IMG/VR virus record: IMGVR_UViG_3300032006_001297 | Coordinates: 1 to 42,447 of that record | Origin: a virus | Strand: one strand, 5' to 3' | DNA: 42,447 bases | In this document: positions 1-8,210 of the stretch, in pieces | Layout: every line of letters starts with the position of its first letter | Position numbering within the stretch: position 1 is the stretch's first letter | Made by a program: the position numbers and the translations under genes | The notes under the pieces: generated by a model | The model's database searches: none | The model's input: only the letters and a program-made list of their open reading frames with translations | Told to the model about the DNA's origin: nothing

Positions 1-863
1 TCTTTCTTTTCTTGTTTCAATCTATCTATAAGAGCCTGTGCTTCGTCTGTTATATATGTTCTCGAAACAAATCTTCCACCAATTTGTTCAGAGTCTTTCA
101 TTTCATCCAAGCCTTCCATTGATTGTTTACCAATCTCAAGAATACATGGAGTGTAAAGTTGAACAAATGTAGGTCCGATTTCTCTTGCAATCATTACAGC
201 ATTCTGTATAACTTCTTCTACTCTATTTGGTTTACTTACAGTCAACATGGTTGCATATGCACAACCAGCCTCTTTTGCAATTTCAACTAGTCTTACTTTT
301 TCAAACTTCTTACCCTTCGGTGCCATCTTTGCAACAAATCCTTTTTGCATAAGTCCAGATTCTTGACCACCTGTATTTGCATACAACTCATTGTCAAAAC
401 AAATAGTAGTAAAGTTTTCTTGACGAAACCAAGATTGCATAGTCATATCCAAACCAATGTCAACAGTAGCACCATCACCAGCAAGTACAACTACATCTTT
501 TTCTCTATCTGGAAATCGTGCTTTCAATGCTCTTTTCAGACCAGATGCAATCGCATTCTGATTACCAAAGAGAGAATGGATATTATGTACTGCAACGTGA
601 GGGAATACTAGACTAGTACATCCAGTAGAACCAACAAAGACAGTATCTTCTGGGTTCGGCAAACTTGCAAGAATATATCGAAATGCAATAGACTCTGGAC
701 AACCAGCACATAAAGAATGTTGTTCAACTAATTCTTTAGAAGATCCTATATCTTTCCAACCACGATCTTGCTTACCATACGTTGAATTTTCAACTAACTC
801 ATGGTATTCTGGCGGCATAATATCTGCTAAATCATCACACAATGCAATTTTTTCTTTGCTCAT
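1..863 (-). CDS. porB: Pyruvate/2-oxoacid:ferredoxin oxidoreductase beta subunit, PorB-like (partial)
   Basis: The reading frame runs from an ATG at 863, behind a GGGAGAAGG ribosome site, off the left edge, so about 287 residues are visible and the C-terminus is missing. This subunit binds thiamine diphosphate and a 4Fe-4S cluster and decarboxylates a 2-oxoacid, passing electrons to ferredoxin or flavodoxin. The sequence shows LCAGCPES (Cys52, Cys55), TGC (Cys82), the thiamine motif AGDGATVDIG (residues 128-137) and FDNELYANTGGQ with Asn158, all typical of PorB. The form resembles pyruvate-type more than 2-oxoglutarate-type subunits, but the substrate is not certain. It lies 22 bases after the aldehyde dehydrogenase, so the two are probably co-transcribed. 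The alpha and gamma subunits, if the phage has them, would lie beyond the left edge. Confidence 0.85.
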   Translation of the reverse strand, partial: MSKEKIALCDDLADIMPPEYHELVENSTYGKQDRGWKDIGSSKELVEQHSLCAGCPESIAFRYILASLPNPEDTVFVGSTGCTSLVFPHVAVHNIHSLFGNQNAIASGLKRALKARFPDREKDVVVLAGDGATVDIGLDMTMQSWFRQENFTTICFDNELYANTGGQESGLMQKGFVAKMAPKGKKFEKVRLVEIAKEAGCAYATMLTVSKPNRVEEVIQNAVMIAREIGPTFVQLYTPCILEIGKQSMEGLDEMKDSEQIGGRFVSRTYITDEAQALIDRLKQEKK

Positions 864-885
864 GCCTTCTCCCTTTATTTAATTA

Positions 886-2367
886 TTAGTGATCTATTTG
901 TGCTTTTTGTACTTTTCCAGAATAGTCTACCATACAAGATTTCCATTCTGTACAATTTTCGATCATAGAACTTCCTGCGTCTCTGTGACCATTACCAGTT
1001 CCTTTAATACCACCAAACGGTAATTGAATTTCTGCACCAATAGTTGATGCGTTAATATAACATAAACCAGTTTCAATTTTTTCTAATGCTTCAAATGCAA
1101 AATTAACATCAGCAGTATAAACTGCCGCACTCAAACCATATTTAGTATTATTGACCATCCATATGGCCTCATTCGTATTACTGAATGTCGTTACTGCAAC
1201 AACGGGACCGAATATTTCTTCTTGCATTAATGTATCATTAATATCTACATTATCAAAAATAGTTGGTTCAAAAAACCATCCATTACAATCTTCGTTAGGA
1301 TGTCTTAACTCTTTACCACCGACAAGAGGAGTATGACCAGCATATCCTGCATCAGCAACATACTTCATAACTTTACCCATGGCCTTAATATTAATTAAAG
1401 GACCCACATCAGTTTTAGAACTAAGACCACAACCAACACTTAATGTTTTGGTTTTTTCAACTAGTTTTTCTATGAATTCATCATGGACATTTTCATGTAC
1501 CATCACACGGCTACACGCAGTACATCTTTGACCAGTAGTACCAAATGCACCCCAAACTACTCCGTCAACAGCAAGGTCAAGGTCTGCATCATCCATGATA
1601 ACAATTCCATTTTTACCACCCATTTCAAGTGAATATGGTTTCATATGTTCTGCACAAGTTGTGGCAACAATCTTACCAGTTGCAGTTGAACCTGTAAATG
1701 AAACCATTTTTACTTTTGGATTTTCTAGTAATGGTTGACCAGCAGTTGGGCCATAACCAGTTACAACATTAAAAACACCTGCAGGCAATCCTGCTTCTGC
1801 TAACACTTCAGCAAGTTTAATAACAGACCAAGGTGTATCTTCTGCTGGTTTAATAACCATAGTGTTACCAGCAACCAATGCAGGAAATGCTTTCCAAGAT
1901 GGAATTGCAATCGGGAAGTTCCACGGTGTAATTGCACCAATAACTCCTATTGGTTCTCTACGCGACATACACCATTTACTGTTTAGTTCGGAAGGGACAG
2001 TTTCACCAGCCATACGTCTACCTTCACCCGCAGCATAATATGCCATGTCGATTGCTTCTTGAACATCACCTCTTGTTTCTGCCAATGTCTTACCCATCTC
2101 TTGAGTCATTTGTTTGGCAATACATTCTTTATCTCTAACAAGAATTTCTCCAGCCCTAAACAATATCTCACCACGTTTAGGTGCCGGAGTATTCTTCCAT
2201 GTTAAGAATGCTTGGTCTGCGTGTTCTACTGCACGATCTATATCTATTGCTGAAGAATCTTGAAATTCAGCAATAACTGTTTCAGTATGTGCAGGATCTC
2301 TATTTTCAAATGTTTTACCTGTAGAACAATCTATCCATGCACCACCGACAAAATTTTTATATATCAT
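886..2367 (-). CDS. NAD(P)-dependent aldehyde dehydrogenase
   Basis: At 493 residues this is a full-length member of the aldehyde dehydrogenase superfamily, which oxidises an aldehyde to the acid with NAD(P). Visible landmarks are the WNFP motif with Asn150, Lys173 in IKPAED, the FTGST cofactor loop (224-228), the general base Glu248 in LEMGGKN, the catalytic Cys282 in GQRCTACS, and the C-terminal [14 protein letters not shown] segment. A GGAG ribosome site precedes the ATG. The substrate cannot be read from sequence; succinate or aminoadipate semialdehyde are possible. The neighbours are a phage-type gene upstream and the ferredoxin-oxidoreductase beta subunit downstream, which suggests a small central-carbon cassette taken from a host. 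All catalytic residues are intact, so it is likely active. Confidence 0.93.
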   Translation of the reverse strand: MIYKNFVGGAWIDCSTGKTFENRDPAHTETVIAEFQDSSAIDIDRAVEHADQAFLTWKNTPAPKRGEILFRAGEILVRDKECIAKQMTQEMGKTLAETRGDVQEAIDMAYYAAGEGRRMAGETVPSELNSKWCMSRREPIGVIGAITPWNFPIAIPSWKAFPALVAGNTMVIKPAEDTPWSVIKLAEVLAEAGLPAGVFNVVTGYGPTAGQPLLENPKVKMVSFTGSTATGKIVATTCAEHMKPYSLEMGGKNGIVIMDDADLDLAVDGVVWGAFGTTGQRCTACSRVMVHENVHDEFIEKLVEKTKTLSVGCGLSSKTDVGPLINIKAMGKVMKYVADAGYAGHTPLVGGKELRHPNEDCNGWFFEPTIFDNVDINDTLMQEEIFGPVVAVTTFSNTNEAIWMVNNTKYGLSAAVYTADVNFAFEALEKIETGLCYINASTIGAEIQLPFGGIKGTGNGHRDAGSSMIENCTEWKSCMVDYSGKVQKAQIDH

Positions 2368-2399
2368 TTCATACTCCTATAACAAAAAATTATTTAATT

Positions 2400-2768
2400 T
2401 TAACTCCGTGTTATTGCAACAATTTTTTTAACTTGTTTCTCTATAACAGTTTTACGATTAGGCCATTTAATGTAAATATCATCTGGGTTCTTCATCAAAT
2501 TATACAACAAAGGCATAATTAGTTTTTCAACTTTTAACAAATCTTCTTTACGTTTCTTTGTTACTTCTTCAACTCTAGTAGTATCACCACTTTTTAGTTC
2601 CAATAAAGCATCAATCTTTCCTTCCAATGTTGCAGACATTTTTCCGGTTTCATCTGCAACTCTGGATTTAACTTTACTTTCATATTCTTCAACTTCTGTT
2701 TCATCAACAATACTAAAACCGAAATCGAAATTATCATCATAATCTTCGATATTAAATTCTTGTGCCAT
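2400..2768 (-). CDS. Conserved T4-like marine phage protein, unknown function
   Basis: A 122-residue acidic protein. The N-terminus is rich in Asp and Phe (EDYDDNFDFGFS), a charged helical middle follows (residues 25-85), and the C-terminus reads PDDIYIKWPNRKTVIEKQ. From memory this layout matches an uncharacterised protein found in many marine T4-like phages, usually ending in a WPNR-type segment. The ATG at 2768 follows an AGGAG ribosome site. It sits between the PD-(D/E)XK nuclease gene and the aldehyde dehydrogenase. I assign no function. Confidence 0.75.
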   Translation of the reverse strand: MAQEFNIEDYDDNFDFGFSIVDETEVEEYESKVKSRVADETGKMSATLEGKIDALLELKSGDTTRVEEVTKKRKEDLLKVEKLIMPLLYNLMKNPDDIYIKWPNRKTVIEKQVKKIVAITRS

Positions 2769-2778
2769 CTTACTTCTC

Positions 2779-3462
2779 CTAAGTCTGTTGTATTACAGTT
2801 GGATTTTTTTTCATAATAGTTATTAATTTGTCAATGTAAATCTCCATATCCTGCAACGGTTTTTTGAAAACTTGCACTTCAAAAGAATCTCTAATAGCAA
2901 TTAATATTATAATTTGTTCTGGTATAGCACCTGTCATTTCAAAAAATGCTGCGGCATAAAAGAATGCTTGAATAAAATAATCGTCAATCCATTCTTCTTT
3001 TTTCGTTTTCTTTGATGTTTTAAAATCAATTACAGATAACTTGCCGTTATACTCGGCAACACAATCTACCGTTCCGGCAACACTTAACATATCACTATAC
3101 AACGGTGCTTCTAAACAGTAAATATTATTAATATTTCCAAGTAAAAATCTTAATCTATTAAAAATACTAATTGCTTCTACATCATTACATTTCAACGTAT
3201 CATTATAAAGATAATCTTCACACAAACTATGAACCTTTGTTCCTAATGCCGTAGATTCTTTAGATATACGGTTTGCTTCTGCTTCACCAACTCTTTTCCT
3301 CCACTCCTCAATTCCTGGCTTTTCTTGCAAAGACAAAAGTGATGTAATAGAAGGATATATGTTTCCACCTGGTGTAACATAAACTCTATTACCACCCACT
3401 ACTTTTCGTGTTGGTACTTGAATATCATCAAAATCATTTAAGTGTATAAATTTTTTCTTCAT
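2779..3462 (-). CDS. PD-(D/E)XK family nuclease (RecB/Cas4-like)
   Basis: The 227-residue protein has the layout of RecB-type nucleases: GTKVHSLCEDYL (residues 74-85) supplies the early His/Glu, GTVDCVAEY supplies the Asp, VIDFKTSKK is the D-x-K catalytic strand, and a QAFFYAAAF helix corresponds to the QxxxY motif. Such phage enzymes act as exonucleases in recombination or host DNA breakdown. The C-terminus is slightly short for the family but the core is complete. The start overlaps the stop of the protease gene by four bases (TAAATG), which implies coupled translation. Substrate polarity and any partner are unknown. Confidence 0.85.
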   Translation of the reverse strand: MKKKFIHLNDFDDIQVPTRKVVGGNRVYVTPGGNIYPSITSLLSLQEKPGIEEWRKRVGEAEANRISKESTALGTKVHSLCEDYLYNDTLKCNDVEAISIFNRLRFLLGNINNIYCLEAPLYSDMLSVAGTVDCVAEYNGKLSVIDFKTSKKTKKEEWIDDYFIQAFFYAAAFFEMTGAIPEQIIILIAIRDSFEVQVFKKPLQDMEIYIDKLITIMKKNPTVIQQT

Positions 3463-4562
3463 TTATTAGTTCTAAGTTTCATTACTACAGGAATACGAAG
3501 CCCATTCCTCAATACTTCCAATCGTAAAATTTCACCAATCTTTTTTGATTTTACTTTTGTTGCAAGCATTTTCCATTTCACCGGTTCGTCATTAACTTTT
3601 AAAATTATATCTCCAACTCTTAAAATATCATTAGAAGGACTATCTTTTACTATTTCTTGTATATATGCACCATAACCATAACGAAAATCTTTCATATCCT
3701 TTTCTTCTAAGGGACGATACATAATTCCCAAGAACGGCCATAATATTTTTTTACCAGTTTTTAATTTTTCAATAATTGCCTGTGCATATGTTCCATCAAT
3801 AGAAAAACCAATACCGATACTGCCCGGTGCTGTGCCAGGAGTTATAATCATGGTATTAACACCAATTAATTGACCATCTGTATTAAACAACGGCCCACCA
3901 GAATTTCCTGGGTTCATAGAAGCATCAGTTTGAATAAAAGGAACAAATGCTGCGGCATTAGGAACAAATCTATCTATTGCTGATACATATCCAAATGTAA
4001 CAGTAAACGATTGATTCATTGGTGAACCAATAACAATAGTTTCTTCTCCTAATTCTGGTTTTTTACCCCACTTTAAAAATGGATATATTTTATTATTTTT
4101 GTTTATAATTTTTAATAATGCAATATCAGATTCTTCATCATAATTAAATAATGTTGCTTCTTTTGAAGTATCATTATTAAAAATAATAGTAATTTTACCA
4201 CCGTGTTTTATAACATTATTCACAACATGAGCATTTGTTATAACAAAACCTTCAGCACTAATAACAAAACCAGAACCTATATGTGTCGGTTCATCTTTTT
4301 GTTCTTGAAGATTCGGATTTTTATTTCTACCCTGTCCTTGCTGTGGTTGATTCCTATAACGAAAGCCACCATTATTACGCTGTGGTTCAGAACTCTTAAA
4401 CTGTTTACTACTATCTTTTAAACTTCTATCTGCATGAACTTCAACGATTGCTGGGAGTATGTTTTGAACAACACTTGTTTTATGTGTATGATTTCCAGAT
4501 ACATCTGTTATTCCCAGAGTCAGAAAAAAGACAATAATACACAGAATTTTTCTTGTGTACAT
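3459..4562 (-). CDS. Secreted HtrA/DegP-like serine protease with PDZ domain
   Basis: The 367-residue protein begins with a signal peptide (residues 1-22, hydrophobic KILCIIVFFLTLGI). A Gln/Asn/Arg-rich linker (52-88) precedes a trypsin-like domain with a complete catalytic triad: His112 in TNAHVV, Asp146 in ESDIALLKI, and Ser221 in NPGNSGGPL. The C-terminal third (about 265-365) looks like one PDZ domain. HtrA proteases degrade or refold misfolded envelope proteins; a phage copy would act in the host periplasm. Start chosen at the ATG at 4562 behind an AAGGGG site. It follows another secreted protein gene. The single PDZ and low-complexity linker differ from E. coli DegP, which has two PDZ domains. 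Confidence 0.9.
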   Translation of the reverse strand: MYTRKILCIIVFFLTLGITDVSGNHTHKTSVVQNILPAIVEVHADRSLKDSSKQFKSSEPQRNNGGFRYRNQPQQGQGRNKNPNLQEQKDEPTHIGSGFVISAEGFVITNAHVVNNVIKHGGKITIIFNNDTSKEATLFNYDEESDIALLKIINKNNKIYPFLKWGKKPELGEETIVIGSPMNQSFTVTFGYVSAIDRFVPNAAAFVPFIQTDASMNPGNSGGPLFNTDGQLIGVNTMIITPGTAPGSIGIGFSIDGTYAQAIIEKLKTGKKILWPFLGIMYRPLEEKDMKDFRYGYGAYIQEIVKDSPSNDILRVGDIILKVNDEPVKWKMLATKVKSKKIGEILRLEVLRNGLRIPVVMKLRTNK

Positions 4563-4577
4563 TTTTAACCCCTTGGT

Positions 4578-4922
4578 TTATGTTTTTTTTCGTGGGCTAA
4601 ATAAAATAATTCTATTACCTCCAATAATGCAAGAACGATTTTCTTTTGCATAATTGAAAATAATTGCCCATTGTTTATTATTTGTATTCATCAGTAATTC
4701 CATAGACAATAATGCTCTATGTTTATCGTCATTAACGATACCACTTGCAGCTAAACTCAACATATAGTCTTTGACCGCCATCTCTTTAATAAATTCTCTT
4801 GTATTACAATACAAAAGAATTTCCGATAACGGTCGAATAGTCTCCTCTTGTTGTGTTTCTGTAGTTGGTTTATTACCTAGAAAAAATAATAAACACAAGC
4901 CTATTAGTAAATATTTTTTCAT
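4578..4922 (-). CDS. Small secreted protein, unknown function
   Basis: A 114-residue protein with an N-terminal hydrophobic segment (YLLIGLCLLFFLG) followed by a polar Thr/Gln/Glu stretch, consistent with export. The remainder is mostly helical, with two cysteines (LYCNTREF and RSCIIGG) that could form a disulfide in the periplasm. The start overlaps the zinc-ribbon gene stop and follows a GAGGTTAG ribosome site. It lies directly upstream of the secreted HtrA-like protease, so the two may act together in the envelope, but no family was recognised. Confidence 0.7.
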   Translation of the reverse strand: MKKYLLIGLCLLFFLGNKPTTETQQEETIRPLSEILLYCNTREFIKEMAVKDYMLSLAASGIVNDDKHRALLSMELLMNTNNKQWAIIFNYAKENRSCIIGGNRIILFSPRKKT

Positions 4923-5188
4923 TATCTAACCTCAAATTTTGAATCGGTATGTTTTCTTTTTATTCTTGTCATAACTTCTGTAAATTCTTTTGTCGGTCTT
5001 AATCTACCTTTTGTTGATTCCAATCTTGCATTGTCAATAATCCTTGCGGAACCAATAATACGAATAACCCTACCCGTCTTTTTGCAGGATGGGCAAGGTT
5101 TTTTTAATGGTGCATCCATTTCTTTTATGGTTTGAAATTCCTCAAACCAATGTTCACATTCCTGACATTCAAAATTATATAAAGGCAT
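4922..5188 (-). CDS. FmdB-like zinc-ribbon protein
   Basis: An 88-residue protein that opens MPLYNFECQECEHWFEEFQ and has a second pair in PCPSCKKTG. This C-x2-C ... C-x2-C arrangement over about 30 residues matches the FmdB family of small zinc ribbons, often called putative regulatory proteins. The basic C-terminal half (RIKRKHTDSKFEVR) could bind nucleic acid. The ATG overlaps the stop of the SprT-like gene (TAATG). Its role is unknown. Confidence 0.75.
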   Translation of the reverse strand: MPLYNFECQECEHWFEEFQTIKEMDAPLKKPCPSCKKTGRVIRIIGSARIIDNARLESTKGRLRPTKEFTEVMTRIKRKHTDSKFEVR

Positions 5189-5589
5189 TAGATACTAACC
5201 CCTAATGGTATTTCAAATTTTTCTAATTTATTTTTCCATTTCATAAATGTTTGTCCATGATCTGTCTTATTGTATTTCATCCATTGCCATTGATGTATCA
5301 TTTCATGTGCTAAAGTATATAAAAAATATGTTTTATTTTCAAATGTATCATTTAAAGATAATTCCCCAAAAATATAATCACCATTATAACAACCCTGATG
5401 CCAAGCATGACAATCAGATTTTCTTGTTATAGATATGTTTTTAAATGGATGTACTTCATTATTAAATATTTCTTCATTCAAAATATTAAACCATCTAGTA
5501 ACTAAATGCTTAGATGGAATATAATATTCGTATTTACTTTTATTAGATCGAACTGTACTAATAACAATATTATCTTTTTTGATATACAT
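5188..5589 (-). CDS. SprT-like zinc metallopeptidase
   Basis: A 133-residue protein with the zincin motif LAHEMIHQWQW: His95, Glu96, His99 as the HExxH site, and His111 in TDHGQTFMKW as the likely third ligand. This spacing and the ILNEEIFNNEV segment upstream are typical of the SprT/Spartan-like domain. Family members in eukaryotes cleave DNA-protein crosslinks; bacterial and phage roles are poorly known. A GAGGTTGAACC site precedes the ATG at 5589, and the gene is followed by an overlapping zinc-ribbon gene. SprT proteins often carry their own zinc ribbon; here a separate ribbon protein is encoded next door. Confidence 0.82.
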   Translation of the reverse strand: MYIKKDNIVISTVRSNKSKYEYYIPSKHLVTRWFNILNEEIFNNEVHPFKNISITRKSDCHAWHQGCYNGDYIFGELSLNDTFENKTYFLYTLAHEMIHQWQWMKYNKTDHGQTFMKWKNKLEKFEIPLGVSI

Positions 5590-5598
5590 GGTTCAACC

Positions 5599-5934
5599 TC
5601 AAGTTTGCATACTTACAGGCCTTCCACTCTTTTTCCTTTTCACGATAACATTTTCTCTTGCAGTACCTGAAGATATGACTGTTTTATTAGCAGTAAAATT
5701 CCTCTCAACATCATAGTCGCAAGTCATAGTCATACACATAAACGAACCTTCATAAACTTCACCATTCCAACGTAATTCAAGCACATTATGATCCTCTTCA
5801 TCATCCAAATTAACTTTAATATATTTATGACGAAATGCTTCAACTACTGTTGAGTCTTTTTTTTCCTTTTTTCTTTTAGTAACTTGTACAAGAACTAAGG
5901 CTTTTATATTTATTCCTTGAACAACATCTGTCAT
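5599..5934 (-). CDS. Hypothetical phage protein
   Basis: A 111-residue protein of unknown function, predicted mainly beta-strand (ALVLVQVTKRKK, NVLELRWNGEVYEGSFMCMTM) with a basic KRKKSGRP tail. No domain was recognised. Its ATG overlaps the stop of the upstream gene by four bases, so it is part of the same translationally coupled run, next to the SprT-like peptidase. Confidence 0.6.
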   Translation of the reverse strand: MTDVVQGINIKALVLVQVTKRKKEKKDSTVVEAFRHKYIKVNLDDEEDHNVLELRWNGEVYEGSFMCMTMTCDYDVERNFTANKTVISSGTARENVIVKRKKSGRPVSMQT

Positions 5935-6371
5935 TGTCTTACCTCTCGATATAAGTCTGGAAAAACCTCTAAAACTAATTTTTCAGTTAATCCAGTTACT
6001 TTAAGTTTTTTTTGTAACATTTGTATAAACATTTCTGATTCGTCCGGGTGCATAGATTCCAATATTTGTGTAAGTATTTCAGTCAATTTTTCTGCGTGCA
6101 ATCCTTGTGACTTTGGATTACCTTTCATAAAAATACCAACTTTAGGCATTACAGTAAATAATGATGTTTCACTCAAACCAATAGGCGCATCATCTTTATT
6201 CCATTTTGGAATTATACCACCATAATTCCATTCGATTGTAGGATCGAAAGCACCGACTAAAAAATATTTTAACATACTATTTGTTTTATATTTTGCTAAA
6301 AGTTGCTTCTTTTCTTTTCTAGTTTTTGCTTTACTAATTCCATTCATTAGCTCAGATAAATAAACTGTCAT
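5931..6371 (-). CDS. Conserved T4-like phage protein (DUF6433-like)
   Basis: A 146-residue, mostly helical protein. Its order of segments (a short N-terminal helix with KKQLLAKYKTN, a FDPTIEWNYGG strip, then ESMHPDESEMFIQMLQKK and TEKLVLEVFPDLY) matches from memory a family widespread in marine T4-like phages and probably catalogued as DUF6433; the accession is from recall. A GGAG site precedes the ATG at 6371. It sits immediately after RNase H, a position suggesting a link with replication. Function unknown. Confidence 0.7.
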   Translation of the reverse strand: MTVYLSELMNGISKAKTRKEKKQLLAKYKTNSMLKYFLVGAFDPTIEWNYGGIIPKWNKDDAPIGLSETSLFTVMPKVGIFMKGNPKSQGLHAEKLTEILTQILESMHPDESEMFIQMLQKKLKVTGLTEKLVLEVFPDLYREVRQ

Positions 6372-7231
6372 TTTGTAAAATCTCCTATATGTTCCATTAA
6401 GTTTTTCAATTTATTAGTGATAAAATAATTTAATAACTGCCCCTGCTTTTGTGCATCTTTTGGTTTATTGTATTGTTCTACAATAGCATCAGTTAAATGT
6501 TTCGGAATAAACTCAAAGTCAATTAATTTTTGATTTCGTTTCCATTTATCCAACATACCATTTTGACAAAAGTTCTCAGGCTTCTCATTCATCCATAATT
6601 CAACTTTCTTTTTGGATATAGGTTTTTGTCTCACACCTTCAACAATGCAATTATCAGCTGATAATATATTTGGAATACCATCACCTTTATCACCACGAAT
6701 TATATGTTCTTTTAAGTATTTATAAGGGTCAGAACTCACTATCATCTTTTTTTGGATAGGTGAATACTGTTTAATGTTCTTAAATTTCTGTAATTGCGTG
6801 AAATCCTTATCACTAGAAATAATAATACTCTTTTCAGGCACCATTTTACTCAATACTGCGATTATATCATCACCCTCTGCGTGTGGTATTGATATAACTT
6901 TATACGGAAAATACGCATCAATTTCGAGTATAATTTTATTTATAGTCTTAAATAATGCGTTCCAATCCATGCCATCCTTAGACTCTTGTTTCTCCCTCTG
7001 GATTTTTCTATGGGCCTTATAATACTCATATTCACCCTTCCTCCAACTTGAGGAATTATCAGTACAAATTACAATTTCACCGTACTTTTCTTTATGTTTG
7101 ATTCTATAATTTCTAAGACTATTTAACACCAAATGTCTTATAAATGGTTCCGAGGTTCTTTCTTCATTGGGTATCCTATGAGCAATCATAATACTCCCAA
7201 CAATTATATTACTAAAATCTGTCAAAATCAT
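6368..7231 (-). CDS. rnh: T4-like ribonuclease H (5' to 3' flap nuclease)
   Basis: The 287-residue length is close to the T4 enzyme (305). The N-terminus MILTDFSNI carries the first metal-binding Asp, EIVICTDNSSSWRKGEYEYYKAHR is the arch/bridge region, AEGDDIIAVLSK gives the next acidic cluster, and SSDKDFTQLQ and GDKGDGIPN match the remaining acidic motifs of the FEN/5'-nuclease fold. The enzyme removes RNA primers from lagging-strand fragments and works with the single-strand-binding protein and clamp. It overlaps both neighbours by four bases. Confidence 0.9.
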   Translation of the reverse strand: MILTDFSNIIVGSIMIAHRIPNEERTSEPFIRHLVLNSLRNYRIKHKEKYGEIVICTDNSSSWRKGEYEYYKAHRKIQREKQESKDGMDWNALFKTINKIILEIDAYFPYKVISIPHAEGDDIIAVLSKMVPEKSIIISSDKDFTQLQKFKNIKQYSPIQKKMIVSSDPYKYLKEHIIRGDKGDGIPNILSADNCIVEGVRQKPISKKKVELWMNEKPENFCQNGMLDKWKRNQKLIDFEFIPKHLTDAIVEQYNKPKDAQKQGQLLNYFITNKLKNLMEHIGDFTK

Positions 7232-7485
7232 AATACACCTTCAATTATTTTTGTTTCATTAACAGAATCTAAACGAAAACTTCTCCAGGCGTTTTTATCT
7301 ATATCCCAAACAGCCAAAACTTCTTTATTTTCTTTTCGTTCTTTTTGCGACATAGTAGCGACTGGTAAAACACTTTCATGTAAAGTACAATTCATTGTTC
7401 TTTCCTCACCATTAACTTTAGTGAAGTTTACTTTTACTACATTCTGTTTTAAATTTTTAACCAAGTTCGCCCGCATCTTCGTCAT
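7228..7485 (-). CDS. Small SH3-like beta-barrel phage protein
   Basis: An 85-residue protein with alternating strands (VVKVNFTKVNGEERTMNCTLHE) and a closing motif VWDIDKNAWRSFRLDSV. That ending is typical of a small family conserved in T4-like phages, annotated as SH3 beta-barrel or WYL-like. A strong GAAGGAGATTGTT site precedes the ATG at 7485, which lies inside the last 29 bases of the dCMP deaminase gene. Role unknown; it may bind nucleic acid or a small ligand. Confidence 0.72.
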   Translation of the reverse strand: MTKMRANLVKNLKQNVVKVNFTKVNGEERTMNCTLHESVLPVATMSQKERKENKEVLAVWDIDKNAWRSFRLDSVNETKIIEGVL

Positions 7486-7930
7486 AACAATCTCCTTCTA
7501 TATATTCAAGAAAACTTAACTCACGTTGATGTTTAAAAATATCCACATTTGAATATTTGTCTAATAAATTAATACCATCTAAATTTTTATAATCTTCCTC
7601 ATAATGAAATTCTTTTATACCTGATTGCAGGATTAATTTTGCACAATCAATACACGGTGCATAAGTACAAAACATATATGCGTCTTGCCCAGATTCAGTA
7701 GATTTTGCTAACTTGGTAATTGCATTTGCTTCTGCATGAAGTACCTCTGGTTTTGTTTCATTATCTTTTTCACAAACATTAGAACCGCCTGAAGGCATAC
7801 CATTGTATCCGATAGAAATAATTCTATCATCCTTTACAATGATACACCCCACTTGCAATCTATTTGCTGTTGAAAGTTCACCATATATTCTAGCAACTTT
7901 CAAATGTGCTTCAATATATTTACTTTTCAT
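7457..7930 (-). CDS. cd: Deoxycytidylate (dCMP) deaminase
   Basis: The 157-residue enzyme converts dCMP to dUMP, feeding thymidylate synthesis by ThyX, which is encoded in the next upstream unit. The zinc site is complete: His65 and the proton-shuttling Glu67 in LHAEANA, with Cys93 and Cys96 in YAPCIDCAK. An additional Cys/His-rich loop (SNVCEKDN) resembles the T4 enzyme. The gene overlaps its upstream neighbour by 11 bases and the downstream small gene by 29. Allosteric control by dCTP/dTTP is usual for the family but is not visible here. Confidence 0.9.
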   Translation of the reverse strand: MKSKYIEAHLKVARIYGELSTANRLQVGCIIVKDDRIISIGYNGMPSGGSNVCEKDNETKPEVLHAEANAITKLAKSTESGQDAYMFCTYAPCIDCAKLILQSGIKEFHYEEDYKNLDGINLLDKYSNVDIFKHQRELSFLEYIEGDCYDEDAGELG

Positions 7931-8210
7931 TAAACCACGTTTCCTCTTGGAAATGTCTTTCTTGAATATTCCTTTCCATTGGTTCAGATTTTGATTCAGA
8001 TTTTACACTCTCAACAGGCTCTAATGAATCTATATATGCTCTTGGATTAAACAATATTTCATAAGAATTTTTTGCATAACTAAAACCCTTCTCAACCATT
8101 TCTTTTGCCTCAACTGTATCTTTAACTAACAAATCAAAGTTTTCTGGTTTTTGCACCATTAAAGAAAATACAACAAAAACTAAACAGATAATAATAAAAT
8201 TTTTAAACAT
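7920..8210 (-). CDS. Small membrane-anchored or exported protein, unknown
   Basis: A 96-residue protein with a strongly hydrophobic N-terminus (FIIICLVFVVFSLMV, residues 5-19) acting as an anchor or signal, followed by a charged, mostly helical tail rich in Glu, Ser and Lys. No family was recognised. GGAGCATTCTA precedes the ATG at 8210, which overlaps the upstream stop (TAATG). Confidence 0.6.
   Translation of the reverse strand: MFKNFIIICLVFVVFSLMVQKPENFDLLVKDTVEAKEMVEKGFSYAKNSYEILFNPRAYIDSLEPVESVKSESKSEPMERNIQERHFQEETWFNEK

Noticed and set aside
345-611. Plus-strand open frames such as 345-611, 1151-1336, 7133-7519, 30624-31094, 34222-34587 and 39645-39926
   Set aside because: All lie opposite well-supported minus-strand genes, lack family motifs or good ribosome sites, and have the low-complexity composition of antisense frames.
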